Origin: Porticoccaceae bacterium
GTDB taxonomy: Bacteria; Pseudomonadota; Gammaproteobacteria; Pseudomonadales; Porticoccaceae
DNA: 64,000 bases
Reading direction: 5' to 3'
Assembly (NCBI GenBank): GCA_018654575.1
Contig: JABILI010000003.1
Coordinates: forward strand, 1 to 64,000
Under the pieces are notes generated by a model that had not been told where the DNA came from, did not search any database, and worked only from the letters and a program-made list of their open reading frames with translations. Positions within the stretch are counted from its first letter, which is position 1, and each line of letters begins with the position of its first letter. This document shows, piece after piece, positions 1 to 9,975 of this stretch. The position numbers and the translations under genes are program-made.

Positions 1-1190
<1,190 letters not shown>

Positions 1191-1232
1191 GGCCTCTAAC
1201 TTAGCCTTTGCTGAATAGAATAGAATGTCAAT

Positions 1233-1553
1233 ATGCGTTGGTTACTGGTAGTACTGTTAGTTCTTTTGCTGGGTTTGCAGACTCGATTATGGTTTGGTGA
1301 GGGAAGTCTAGCTCATAAAGCCGAGTTGGATAAGCAGCTGGAGAGTCAGCAACAGGTCAATCAGCAACTGCGAGAGCGAAATGAGTTCATTGCCAAAGAA
1401 GTTGGAAGTCTGAAAGCAGACCTTGATTCAATTGAGGCGAAAGCACGAAAAGACCTTGGAATGATTAAGGATGGCGAAGCATTTTATTTGGTCACGGATC
1501 AAGATGCTGGATCCTCAACACAGATTACAACTGAAGAGGTTGATTCACCATGA
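1233..1553 (+). CDS. ftsB: Cell division protein FtsB
   Basis: Small bitopic protein of the FtsQLB divisome complex, which activates septal peptidoglycan synthesis. At 106 residues it matches the family size. Residues 2-18 form one hydrophobic membrane segment (RWLLVVLLVLLLGLQ). A periplasmic coiled coil follows (about 30-75, rich in Q/E/L heptads such as KQLESQQQVNQQLRERN). The conserved ARKDLGMIKDGEAFY segment near residue 80-95 is typical of FtsB. It sits between eno and ispD as in Pseudomonas and E. coli, and its stop overlaps the ispD start by 4 bases, so the two are probably translationally coupled. Confidence 0.95.
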   Translation: MRWLLVVLLVLLLGLQTRLWFGEGSLAHKAELDKQLESQQQVNQQLRERNEFIAKEVGSLKADLDSIEAKARKDLGMIKDGEAFYLVTDQDAGSSTQITTEEVDSP

Positions 1554-2269
1554 TGAAACCGTCGCCAAATTATTGGGCTATTGTTCCAGCGGCGGGCGTT
1601 GGCCGGCGATTTTCGGCAGACATTCCAAAACAGTTTCATCAGTTACATGGAGAGCTAGTGGCGCAGCACACCTTGGCTCGACTCATAAGTATTACGCCAA
1701 TAAAACGTATCATCTCACCCTGCGACCCCAGTTCTGGATATTGGTCCAGAGTAAGGGCAACCAATAATACTCGAGTACAGCTGATTGCAGGGGGTGAAAC
1801 ACGTGCCCGATCAGTATTAAATGGTTTGGTAGCTATTCAGCAAGATGCCAATTCTGATGATTGGGTTCTGGTTCATGATATGGCTAGGCCCTGCGTAACG
1901 TGTATGGATATTAATAAGCTTGTTGATGCTTTAGAAGAGCACCCTGTCGGTGGATTTCTTGCAGCGCCAATTAACGAAACATTAAAATTGGTGGCTAGCG
2001 ATAATAATGTGACAAAAACCGTTGATAGAACTCAGTATAGGATAGCGCAAACGCCGCAAATGTTTAGAGCTGGAATGTTACAAGATGCTATTCAACGTAT
2101 GCTCGATAATCATCTAGAGCCTACTGATGAGGCCTCGGCTATTGAATATATAGGTGAGCAAGCTATGGTTATTGAAGGTCGGCAAGACAATATAAAAATT
2201 ACTCGCCGTGAAGATCTAATGATAGCCGAAGCAATTTTACAAGATCAGGAGAGACAAGGATGCGTATAG
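1550..2269 (+). CDS. ispD: 2-C-methyl-D-erythritol 4-phosphate cytidylyltransferase
   Basis: Couples CTP to methylerythritol phosphate in the MEP isoprenoid pathway. The 239 residues carry the nucleotide-binding signature AAGVGRRFSADIPKQ (about 13-27), GGETRARSVLNG, the VHDMARPC segment, the TPQMF motif and TDEAS plus EGRQDNIKIT near the end. One local oddity: residues about 57-61 read IISPCDPSSGYW, where the family normally has a hydrophobic strand before a DPxxxYW-like segment. Adding one base and removing one within about nine bases (around 1710-1720) would restore IIVTLDPSSGYW, so a pair of compensating small indels is possible. The gene overlaps ftsB by 4 bases and ispF by 10. Confidence 0.94.
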   Translation: MMKPSPNYWAIVPAAGVGRRFSADIPKQFHQLHGELVAQHTLARLISITPIKRIISPCDPSSGYWSRVRATNNTRVQLIAGGETRARSVLNGLVAIQQDANSDDWVLVHDMARPCVTCMDINKLVDALEEHPVGGFLAAPINETLKLVASDNNVTKTVDRTQYRIAQTPQMFRAGMLQDAIQRMLDNHLEPTDEASAIEYIGEQAMVIEGRQDNIKITRREDLMIAEAILQDQERQGCV

Positions 2270-2739
2270 GGCAGGGTTATGATGTACACGCGTTTGGGGT
2301 CGGTAATCAATTAATTTTGGGTGGCGTCCACATTCCTTTTGACCGCGCATTTGTAGCTCATTCAGATGGTGATGTGCTTGTTCATGCCTTGATGGACGCT
2401 CTTCTTGGTGGTCTGGGGCTGGGTGATATTGGCCAGCACTTCCCAGATACAAATGAGCAATATCGCGGCTGTGACAGCCTTAAGCTGCTTGGTTTAGTTG
2501 CTGAAATGATGTCAACGCAAGGGTACTTATTGGGGAATGCTGATCTTACAATTGTGGCTCAGCGGCCTAAAATGGCACCTTATTTAGACGATATGAAAGT
2601 GAAAATTTCAACGGTTTTAGGTTGTGATAAAGGGCAAATAAACATCAAAGCGACTACGACTGAAAGACTCGGATTTACTGGCCGTGAAGAAGGTATAGCT
2701 TGTTATGCTGCCGCTCTTTTAACGCCGTCAGACGTTTGA
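2260..2739 (+). CDS. ispF: 2-C-methyl-D-erythritol 2,4-cyclodiphosphate synthase
   Basis: Next MEP-pathway step, cyclising CDP-methylerythritol 2-phosphate to the cyclodiphosphate; forms trimers with a zinc site. The 159 residues start MRIGQGYDVHAF, where Asp and His of DVH are zinc ligands. AHSDGDVLVHALMDALLG supplies the third ligand, and GDIGQHFPDT, KATTTERLGFTGREEGI complete the family motifs. It starts inside the ispD reading frame (10-base overlap) behind an AAGGA ribosome-binding sequence. This is the standard ispD-ispF arrangement and was called without ambiguity. Confidence 0.97.
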   Translation: MRIGQGYDVHAFGVGNQLILGGVHIPFDRAFVAHSDGDVLVHALMDALLGGLGLGDIGQHFPDTNEQYRGCDSLKLLGLVAEMMSTQGYLLGNADLTIVAQRPKMAPYLDDMKVKISTVLGCDKGQINIKATTTERLGFTGREEGIACYAAALLTPSDV

Positions 2740-2760
2740 TATTACGAGCGATAGTTACTT

Positions 2761-3726
2761 ATTAAAGCTAACAATTTTAATTTTCATAGACTTCCTTATC
2801 TGCACGGTAATCCTTTAGCACCGGCTTTATTTCGTAGCCGTCCAGAGGATTTTATAGTCGATGAAATTATGGACATCAAGCCCTCCGGCGAGGGCGAGCA
2901 CTTATGGCTACTCATCAGTAAGCGAGATCAAAATACTGCTTGGGTGGCAGGATTGCTGGCGCAATTAGCCGGCGTAAAGCGCGGTGATGTTGGTTTTTGT
3001 GGTCTCAAAGACCGGTTTGCTGTGACTAGTCAATGGTTTAGTTTATATCTCCCGGGATGTGATCTCGATCTAAGCTGTCTGAGGCATGACGATTTCCAGA
3101 TAGTCCGGAGTGCTAGACATAATAAAAAACTGCGAAGGGGAATGCATCAGGGCAATAAATTCCAGATAATCCTGCGTGATTTTTCGGTGGATGCTATTGC
3201 TTTGCAAGAGCGTTTGAATGCGATACGTAATCATGGGATGCCTAATTATTTTGGAGAACAACGATTTGGTCACCAAGGCAACAATCTTCGCGAGGCTCAA
3301 GCATTAATCAGTGCAGATAAGCTAAAAGGCAATAGGCACGGTACTGGCTTATATCTGTCGGCAGCTCGGTCCTGGCTATTTAACTTAGTTATTGAAAAGC
3401 GTATCAGCGAAAACCAACTTTACTTGGCTTCTGAGGGCGGTGACACCGGTCCTCTATGGGGGCGGGGGCGATCATCGATTGGTGGGGCAGTCGGAGAGAT
3501 CGAAAGTAGGGTTTTAGCGCCTTGGCAGAGTTGGTGTTATGCGCTTGAACACGCTGGTTTAAAGCAGCAACGTCGGAGTGTTTTGGTGATACCTGACAAC
3601 ATGGTCAGCGACTGGATTGCAAAGGATCAATTAAAGTTGAAATTTAGTCTGCCTAACGGTTGTTATGCAACGGTTTTGTTGAGGGAAATCGCTGAATTAT
3701 ACCGCCCAACTGAACTCGCCATATGA
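2761..3726 (+). CDS. truD: tRNA pseudouridine(13) synthase TruD, apparent ATT start
   Basis: Makes pseudouridine at position 13 of tRNA-Glu and other tRNAs. Catalytic Asp lies in the motif GLKDRFAVTSQW, followed by NYFGEQRFGHQGNNL and the insertion-domain region. The conserved N-terminus LPYLHGNPLAPALFRSRPEDFIVDE is encoded well upstream of the first ATG (2869), so the protein must start earlier. The frame is closed by TAG at 2752-2754, and no ATG, GTG or TTG exists between that stop and the conserved block. The only plausible initiator is ATT at 2761 (followed by AAA), giving 321 residues. No strong Shine-Dalgarno is visible. Family identity is certain; the start is an inference. Confidence 0.92.
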   Translation: MKANNFNFHRLPYLHGNPLAPALFRSRPEDFIVDEIMDIKPSGEGEHLWLLISKRDQNTAWVAGLLAQLAGVKRGDVGFCGLKDRFAVTSQWFSLYLPGCDLDLSCLRHDDFQIVRSARHNKKLRRGMHQGNKFQIILRDFSVDAIALQERLNAIRNHGMPNYFGEQRFGHQGNNLREAQALISADKLKGNRHGTGLYLSAARSWLFNLVIEKRISENQLYLASEGGDTGPLWGRGRSSIGGAVGEIESRVLAPWQSWCYALEHAGLKQQRRSVLVIPDNMVSDWIAKDQLKLKFSLPNGCYATVLLREIAELYRPTELAI

Positions 3727-3804
3727 TATATTGGCGCTAGATTAGTGATGGTGCTACAACGATCTAGTGGCCGTAGTTACAGTTTTTTAAAATAGGAGAG
3801 GTAG

Positions 3805-4482
3805 GTGAATTCGATTGACTTGGCGGGTATTGGAATGACCTCTCAGAGAACTCGAGAACGCTTAATTAATCGATTGATTGAGCAGGGCATTTTAGATCAG
3901 CGAGTTTTGGATGTTATACGTATTACGCCCCGGCATATATTCCTAGATGAGGCATTGGCGCACCGTGCCTATGAGGATACCGCTCTACCTATCGGGTTTT
4001 CACAAACATTATCTCAGCCCTACATTGTGGCAAGAATGACCGAGATTTTGGTCTCAGCAGGTCCGCTAAAAAAGGTTTTGGAAATAGGCACTGGATCAGG
4101 TTATCAAGCAACTATTTTGGCTCAATTAGTTGATGAAGTTTATACCGTTGAGCGAATTGAACCATTGTTGAAGAAAGCCAAGGAGCGGTTTAGAAAGCTC
4201 CGGCTTGGCAATATCACAGCTGACCTATCCGATGGTTGTTTTGGTTGGGAAAAGCACGCGCTTTATGATGGCATTATTACGACTGCGGCGCCTCAATCTA
4301 TTCCTCGAGGATTACTGGAACAACTTGCTCCGGATGGCGTGTTGGTTATACCGGTGGGCATTGGCGACACTCAAGATTTACGTTTGGTGAGACGACTTGG
4401 AGATTCGACCGAATTTGATCAAGAGGTTGTTGAAAAGGTAAAATTTGTGCCGTTATTAAGTGGCTTGGCCCACAGTCTATAA
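3805..4482 (+). CDS. pcm: Protein-L-isoaspartate O-methyltransferase
   Basis: SAM-dependent repair enzyme that methylates isoaspartyl residues in aged proteins. The 225 residues include the family N-terminus [19 protein letters not shown], the [16 protein letters not shown] motif and the SAM-binding [17 protein letters not shown] (motif I). The acidic loop YTVERIEPL and the late motif VIPVG follow. The GTG start at 3805 follows a good AGGAGAG site. In most relatives surE lies directly before pcm; here only 78 bases separate truD and pcm, so surE is absent. Stationary-phase survival context (pcm-nlpD-rpoS) is conserved. Confidence 0.96.
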   Translation: MNSIDLAGIGMTSQRTRERLINRLIEQGILDQRVLDVIRITPRHIFLDEALAHRAYEDTALPIGFSQTLSQPYIVARMTEILVSAGPLKKVLEIGTGSGYQATILAQLVDEVYTVERIEPLLKKAKERFRKLRLGNITADLSDGCFGWEKHALYDGIITTAAPQSIPRGLLEQLAPDGVLVIPVGIGDTQDLRLVRRLGDSTEFDQEVVEKVKFVPLLSGLAHSL

Positions 4483-4492
4483 AGGAAATGCT

Positions 4493-5419
4493 ATGAGTAA
4501 CTGGCGAGATCATATTGTGTTGTTCTTTAAAGGATTAGCCATGGGTGCGGCCGACGTTGTGCCTGGCGTATCTGGCGGAACTATCGCATTTATTAGCGGA
4601 ATTTACTCGGAACTAATTAACACTATTAAGTCCATCAATATGCAAGCCCTTAAAATTCTCAGGCACCAAGGTGTCTTGGCTGCATGGGAGCATATCAATG
4701 GTACGTTCATTATGGTTCTGCTTGGAGGCATACTGACTAGTCTATTTTCTCTTGCGCGAATTATGCATTACCTTTTGGATACATACCCGCTGCCTCTGTG
4801 GGCATTTTTCACCGGTTTAATCGTCGGTTCGGTGGCCTATCTCTTACGCCAGCATCCTCTATCTGGGAGTTTAGAGAAATTTTTCTTTGTACTTGGTGTC
4901 GTTATTGCTTATGGGATTTCAATGGCTCCTCCCATGGTTTTAGAGGGGAACTTGATCACCATGTTTTTCGCAGGATCTATAGCTCTTTGCGCGATGATTC
5001 TGCCTGGCATCTCAGGGTCATTTATCCTCGTGCTACTAGGACTTTACCCTGTTTTTATTGGCGCTATAGCAAATCTTCAGCTTGATATTCTAGTCGTCTT
5101 TGCCAGTGGCGGCATCATAGGCTTAATGATTTTTAGTCGATTACTGTCATGGCTTTTGGCTCATTTCCAAGACAGGGTCATTGCGGTCATGTGCGGATTT
5201 TTAGTGGGTAGTCTAAATGTAATTTGGCCATGGAAAGAAGTTGTTACTTCGGGCCAAGCTTTAGGGCAGACCGCCAGTAATCTGTTGCCGAATCAGTTTT
5301 TTGCAGTTGCAGGCCAAGACCCACAAATATTAATTTGCATCACAACATTTTTTCTAGGGCTGGCTCTGGTGCTGCTTTTGGAGTATGTAGCTAACATTAA
5401 ATCTAATCCTGTTAGTTAA
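4493..5419 (+). CDS. DUF368 membrane protein, PopT-type polyprenyl-phosphate transporter
   Basis: A polytopic inner-membrane protein of 308 residues with about eight hydrophobic segments. It contains the DUF368 signatures GLAMGAADVVPGVSGGTIAFISGIY near the N-terminus and a second, inverted-repeat-like copy ALCAMILPGISGSFILVLLG near residue 165. Members of this family (PopT) have been shown to recycle undecaprenyl phosphate across the membrane for peptidoglycan and other envelope polymers, so that role is inferred here. The ATG at 4493 has AAAGGAA just upstream; an in-frame ATG at 4460 lies inside pcm and is less likely. It sits between pcm and nlpD, a cell-wall context that fits the function. 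Confidence 0.88.
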   Translation: MSNWRDHIVLFFKGLAMGAADVVPGVSGGTIAFISGIYSELINTIKSINMQALKILRHQGVLAAWEHINGTFIMVLLGGILTSLFSLARIMHYLLDTYPLPLWAFFTGLIVGSVAYLLRQHPLSGSLEKFFFVLGVVIAYGISMAPPMVLEGNLITMFFAGSIALCAMILPGISGSFILVLLGLYPVFIGAIANLQLDILVVFASGGIIGLMIFSRLLSWLLAHFQDRVIAVMCGFLVGSLNVIWPWKEVVTSGQALGQTASNLLPNQFFAVAGQDPQILICITTFFLGLALVLLLEYVANIKSNPVS

Positions 5420-5429
5420 GGATATTGTT

Positions 5430-6293
5430 TTGACAAACGTTACCTTATTGTTTTCACTATTACTTATTATTGCTGGATGTGCTGCGTCGCCGGCATCGGT
5501 CGTTAATCGTGCTCAACCGCCAAGTATTCGAATAAAAACACATCAGGTAGAGGTTGGAGAAACACTTTATTCCATTGCTTGGCGTTACGACTTAAAGGTA
5601 GACAGGCTGGCTCAAGCCAACAGTCTTGATCGATCCTACCTTATCACACCGGGTCAAACTTTAACCTTAATCCTAGGCAATCCTAAGTCTAGGATGAATG
5701 GGCTTAACCAGCATAGGGTTTTGAAAGGCGATACTTTGTTTTCAATTGCCTCAGACTATGGGATTGAAGTGCAGTCTTTGGCTCGTGCAAATAACTTGGA
5801 TTCTCCATTCTTACTCTATCCCGGTCAAATTATTACTCTTGATACAAATAAGCTAAAAATAGCCAAAGGGAACACTTCCCAGGTATCTAATAGCCGTATT
5901 CCAGAGATTCCAAATAGAGCAAAAAAAACTGTTTATAGTAAAAATTTACAGTGGAAATGGCCGATTAAAGGACAGGTAATAGAGGGATTTAGTCCTGATA
6001 AATTGCAAAAGGGGATCAAAGTTAAAACGTCGGCGGGTTCGACGGTCCATGCTGCAGCTCCTGGAAATGTTGTATATGCAGGTTCAGGCTTACGTGGCTA
6101 TGGGAAGTTGATTATTATAAAGCATAGTGATATGTTGCTTAGTGCCTATGCTAATAATCATAAATTGCTGGTCGAAGTGGGACAGGCTGTTAAGCATAAG
6201 GATGGAATTTCAAAGCTTGGTGTTGATGGGATGATGTACTTTGAAATAAGGAAAGATGGGGATCCTGTTAATCCATTAAAATATATAAAATAG
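5430..6293 (+). CDS. nlpD: NlpD-type lipoprotein, LysM plus degenerate M23 domain (amidase activator)
   Basis: Outer-membrane lipoprotein expected to activate periplasmic amidases during daughter-cell separation. A signal peptide ends in the lipobox IAGC (Cys17). Two LysM peptidoglycan-binding repeats follow (about 36-80, VEVGETLYSIAWRYD..PGQTL, and 89-133, VLKGDTLFSIASDYG..PGQII). The C-terminal LytM/M23 domain (about 170-287) has lost the metal ligands: KGIKV stands where HxGxD is expected and YFEIR where HFxIR is expected. This is the usual degeneracy of EnvC/NlpD activators. The start is TTG. It precedes rpoS as in other gammaproteobacteria, where the rpoS promoter commonly lies within nlpD. 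Confidence 0.93.
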   Translation: MTNVTLLFSLLLIIAGCAASPASVVNRAQPPSIRIKTHQVEVGETLYSIAWRYDLKVDRLAQANSLDRSYLITPGQTLTLILGNPKSRMNGLNQHRVLKGDTLFSIASDYGIEVQSLARANNLDSPFLLYPGQIITLDTNKLKIAKGNTSQVSNSRIPEIPNRAKKTVYSKNLQWKWPIKGQVIEGFSPDKLQKGIKVKTSAGSTVHAAAPGNVVYAGSGLRGYGKLIIIKHSDMLLSAYANNHKLLVEVGQAVKHKDGISKLGVDGMMYFEIRKDGDPVNPLKYIK

Positions 6294-6387
6294 TACCTAC
6301 ATATTGGTATAAGAAATTAATAACAGGGTTGGTGGATAGTTTAGTAGCTGTAAATAGAAAAATAAATTGCAACGGAGTTGCAAAAAA

Positions 6388-7317
6388 ATGGTTGAAGATG
6401 TACTTCGGGGTGAATCTAAAACACAGGCTGGTAAAGACCCGAAGGTTAATTCAAATGGAAGTCGAGCTCTTCGAACTATCGATGCTACGACTATTTATCT
6501 TAAAGAAATTGGCTATTCCCCTTTATTAACTGCTGCTGAAGAAGTGGCGTATACCCGTAAATTAAAGAAGGGCTGTACAGTATCACGTCATAAAATGATC
6601 GAGAGCAACCTGCGCCTAGTGGTCAAAATATCACGCCGTTATCTTAACCGTGGTCTCGAATTACTTGATCTTATTGAGGAGGGCAATTTGGGGTTAATGA
6701 GGGCTGTCGAGAAGTTTGATCCCGAATTAGGTTATCGCTTCTCAACCTATGCAACCTGGTGGATTCGGCAAACTATTGAGCGAGCCATCATGAACCAAAC
6801 ACGCACAGTCAGATTACCTGTCCACGTTGTTAAAGAATTGAATGTTTATCTACGTGCGTCGCGCAAGTTAGCTCAGGAATTAGATCATAATCCGACGCCT
6901 AAGGAAATAGCCACAGAGGTTGATAAACCAATCAAAGATGTGATCAAGATATTAAGTCTTAGTGAGAGAACAACATCTTTTGATACACCCGTAACTGACC
7001 AAGAGAGATCGCTTGTTGATACTGTCGCTGACCACGGTGAATTGGGTCCTCAGGGTAGTGTGGAGACCGATGATCTATCCTCGGTCTTAGTTGGATGGAT
7101 AGAGCAATTACCGTTGAAACAAAAAGAGGTATTGATACGGCGATTTGGATTGTTGAGTCACCAAGAAGCAACCTTGGAACAGATCGGATTGGAGATAGGT
7201 TTGACGAGAGAGCGGGTTAGGCAGATTCAAGTTGATGGCTTAAGAAGATTACGAGACATTTTTCGACAGCACGATCTAGAGGGTAATGACTTATTCGAAG
7301 ATTTAATGAATCATTAA
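6388..7317 (+). CDS. rpoS: RNA polymerase sigma factor RpoS (sigma-38)
   Basis: General stress/stationary-phase sigma factor. The 309 residues contain region 1.2 ([16 protein letters not shown]), region 2 with the core-binding [19 protein letters not shown] and the -10 recognition/melting segment [20 protein letters not shown], region 3, and region 4 with a helix-turn-helix ([20 protein letters not shown]). The ATG at 6388 is preceded by GGAG at 11 bases; an in-frame TTG at 6367 is less likely. The N-terminus is a little shorter than the 330-residue E. coli protein. A strong intrinsic terminator follows. Confidence 0.96.
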   Translation: MVEDVLRGESKTQAGKDPKVNSNGSRALRTIDATTIYLKEIGYSPLLTAAEEVAYTRKLKKGCTVSRHKMIESNLRLVVKISRRYLNRGLELLDLIEEGNLGLMRAVEKFDPELGYRFSTYATWWIRQTIERAIMNQTRTVRLPVHVVKELNVYLRASRKLAQELDHNPTPKEIATEVDKPIKDVIKILSLSERTTSFDTPVTDQERSLVDTVADHGELGPQGSVETDDLSSVLVGWIEQLPLKQKEVLIRRFGLLSHQEATLEQIGLEIGLTRERVRQIQVDGLRRLRDIFRQHDLEGNDLFEDLMNH

Positions 7318-7334
7318 TATGAATCAAGAATACT

Positions 7335-7362
7335 AAAAACCCCAGAAAATTCTGGGGTTTTT
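7335..7362. terminator. Bidirectional intrinsic terminator between rpoS and hppA
   Basis: A perfect 12-bp stem (AAAAACCCCAGA paired with TCTGGGGTTTTT) with a 4-base loop. It has a T run on the + strand and an A run before it, so it can end both rpoS (+) and hppA (-), which converge here. Confidence 0.93.
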
Positions 7363-7418
7363 AGCTTTAGACTACACGATAACGTTATTCTCTCTGGGTC
7401 AATTCGATTTATAGCTAC

Positions 7419-9449
7419 TTAAAAGAATATTCCGTTAAGAGGTAGTAGTCCTGATATAACAAGACTCACCATAGCCATAACATTAATTAAAATATTCATC
7501 GCAGGTCCAGAGGTGTCCTTGAATGGATCTCCAACGGTATCTCCAACAACAACAGCTGAGTGAGTGTCTGAGCCCTTACCACCTAGGTTGCCTTTTTCGA
7601 CATACTTTTTAGCATTGTCCCAAGCACCACCGGCGTTAGCCATAAATAGAGCCAATGCTACACAGCCCAAAAGACCTCCAGCTAGCATGCCACCTAAGGC
7701 TATTGCACCTAAGCCAAATCCAATAACTGCTGGCATAGCAACCGCTATAATACCCGGTAGCATCATCTTCTTTAGGGCCGCTTCGGTTGCAATTTCGACA
7801 CATTTTTCAGAATCCGGATCAGCAGTTCCTTCCATTAATCCTGGGATTTCTTTGAATTGCCTTCTAATTTCATTGATCATTTCAAAAGCTGCATCACCTA
7901 CCGCCTTCATAGTGATAGAGGATATTAAAAATGGAATGCAGATACCGATGAACATCCCTGCAAGGACCATAGGATCCGTCAAAGACAGCGAGAAAGCCTC
8001 TCCATACTTCATTGAAATTTGCGCTGAATATGCAGAAATAATCGCGAGGGCTGCTAGAGCTGCGGCACCAATTGCGAAGCCTTTACCAATTGCAGCAGTC
8101 GTATTGCCTAACTCATCAAGAGAATCTGTAATATCTCGGACTTCTTTACCCATGCCGGCCATTTCTGCAATGCCACCAGCATTGTCAGCAACTGGGCCAT
8201 AAGCATCAATCGCCATTGTTATACCAACAGTGGATAGCATTCCTACTGCCGCTATACCAACACCATATACGCCAGGGATGCCAGCCGAGTCTGCTATTGA
8301 AGTAGAGATAAGAATAATGGTGGCAAGAATTAGAATGGGGATAACGACCGATTGCATGCCAACAGAGAGTCCTGAGATCATGACAGTTGCAGGACCGGTT
8401 TCACCTGATTCGGCAATCTTTTGAACAGGGCTTCCGCCGGTGTAATATTCAGTTATCAAGCCTATGAGTACGCCACCTACAGCGCCAGAAATAACACACA
8501 ACAAAACACCCATAGGCACATCACCCATAGATTGAATGAGGGAATAGGCCATCACAATAAAGATTAAGGGTGCTAAGAGGGTTCCAGATCTAAGCGCACT
8601 AGCGGGTGCTTTCGCTGATTGAAGCTTAACAATGAAGATCCCAACAATAGAGGCTACCAAACCAATGGACGCGAGCCCTAATGGGAGCATCATTAAGCTT
8701 TCTGAGTTCGATGCAGTTATCGTATATGCGATGGCTATTGAAGCGATCATTGAGCCACAATATGACTCAAAAATATCCGATCCCATGCCAGCGACATCAC
8801 CGACGTTATCACCTACATTGTCAGCGATAACCCCTGGATTTCTTGGGTCATCTTCAGGAATTCCTGCTTCGATTTTTCCAACTAGGTCAGCACCAACATC
8901 AGCACTTTTAGTAAAGATACCACCACCCACTCTAGAAAATAAGGCTACAACGGAAGCGCCCATTCCAAAGCCTTCTAGGGCATGGACATGAGAAGCACCG
9001 TTAGCGGCATAGAAATAATACAAACCACCTAACCCTATTAATCCTAGTGAGGCAACACATAGGCCCATAACAGAACCGCCATAGAAAGATACAGACAGAG
9101 CAGCAGCGGCACCATCCTGTTGGGCAGCAGTAGCGGTCCTAACATTTGCTTTTGTCGCGGCATACATTCCAATAAAGCCTGCTAGCGAAGAGCATGACGC
9201 GCCAACCACAACAGCGATAGCTGTTTCTGTGCCTAGGAATATTTGAGAAAGTACAACCAGAACAGTAATAAAAACCAGCAGATACTTGTATTCAGTTTTC
9301 ATAAAAGCAAGTGCGCCGCTATGAATTTGATCACCGATTTTCTTTACCTTATCTTCGCCATCGGGATATTTCATCACCAATGTGTAAACAAAAAATGCGG
9401 CCAACATGCCAACAAGACCCAATAGGAGTGGAAGTAGTGGAATATTCAT
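7419..9449 (-). CDS. hppA: Membrane-bound ion-pumping pyrophosphatase, K+-dependent type
   Basis: Hydrolyses pyrophosphate and pumps H+ (or Na+) across the inner membrane. The protein has 676 residues with about 16 membrane segments. Signatures are [22 protein letters not shown] (substrate loop), the acidic [20 protein letters not shown], and the C-terminal [14 protein letters not shown] and [14 protein letters not shown] motifs. In the K+-site motif it has GNTTAA rather than GNTTKA; the Ala is characteristic of K+-stimulated enzymes (established for the family). Which ion is pumped cannot be settled by eye. ATG at 9449 starts [11 protein letters not shown]; an upstream ATG at 9488 would add an unlikely charged leader. 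Convergent with rpoS. Confidence 0.95.
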   Translation of the reverse strand: MNIPLLPLLLGLVGMLAAFFVYTLVMKYPDGEDKVKKIGDQIHSGALAFMKTEYKYLLVFITVLVVLSQIFLGTETAIAVVVGASCSSLAGFIGMYAATKANVRTATAAQQDGAAAALSVSFYGGSVMGLCVASLGLIGLGGLYYFYAANGASHVHALEGFGMGASVVALFSRVGGGIFTKSADVGADLVGKIEAGIPEDDPRNPGVIADNVGDNVGDVAGMGSDIFESYCGSMIASIAIAYTITASNSESLMMLPLGLASIGLVASIVGIFIVKLQSAKAPASALRSGTLLAPLIFIVMAYSLIQSMGDVPMGVLLCVISGAVGGVLIGLITEYYTGGSPVQKIAESGETGPATVMISGLSVGMQSVVIPILILATIILISTSIADSAGIPGVYGVGIAAVGMLSTVGITMAIDAYGPVADNAGGIAEMAGMGKEVRDITDSLDELGNTTAAIGKGFAIGAAALAALAIISAYSAQISMKYGEAFSLSLTDPMVLAGMFIGICIPFLISSITMKAVGDAAFEMINEIRRQFKEIPGLMEGTADPDSEKCVEIATEAALKKMMLPGIIAVAMPAVIGFGLGAIALGGMLAGGLLGCVALALFMANAGGAWDNAKKYVEKGNLGGKGSDTHSAVVVGDTVGDPFKDTSGPAMNILINVMAMVSLVISGLLPLNGIFF

Positions 9450-9975
9450 TAAAAAAACCCTTTTATTTTTGAACGCGCATTCTAACAAAAAAAACTTAAA
9501 AATAACCTATTTTTCATCCCTATATTGAACATTAAAGGGTTTAAAAGTAGCTTAATAAACGCTAGGTCTTAAAATTTAAACATAGAGATGGAGCTCTCAG
9601 GTTGTGGATGCTAGTGCAAGTAATTTTCCGGCGACCATTGTCAGTATTAAGATGGGCCTTAATAGGCTGTTTCGTTGTCATAGAGCTGTTTTGTTGATTG
9701 GCCATCATAGCTGGAGATGTAAGCTGAATTATTACATTGGCCGTACAATGGTGGACACCATAGTTGCGCGCCGCAAAGGTGTAGCCTGTGACTGATACTG
9801 GGTAGTCGAGAGCTATCCTTGTGCATAAAGAGGGCGGCGCAGATAATGGTTTATTGAAAGGGTTAAGTGGGTAATTGAAACAACCTTGATTTTGAGATTT
9901 TGACCCCAATATTATTGTGATGTTTTGAGACATCTTAAGCGTTATATATCTTGATTGATTAGCAGAGGAATTACC
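9450..9975. other. 526-bp intergenic region with no confident gene
   Basis: Holds the upstream region of hppA (on the minus strand, 3' part) and of the RND membrane-fusion gene. Both strands have open stretches (123 codons on minus, 63 on plus), but neither has a good ribosome site or a recognisable protein. One plus-strand frame from 9602 encodes about 31 residues of hydrophobic, basic-flanked sequence before a TGA, followed by short open pieces. That could be a decayed membrane-protein gene or chance. No terminator, tRNA or repeat was found. Confidence 0.5.

Noticed and set aside
7564-8991. Long plus-strand frames opposite hppA
   Set aside because: Mirror of the Ala/Gly/Pro-rich hppA coding strand; no start signals and no family match.
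9562-9933. 123-codon minus-strand open frame
   Set aside because: No ribosome site, odd composition (rich in Thr, Asn, Cys), no recognisable domain; treated as chance.
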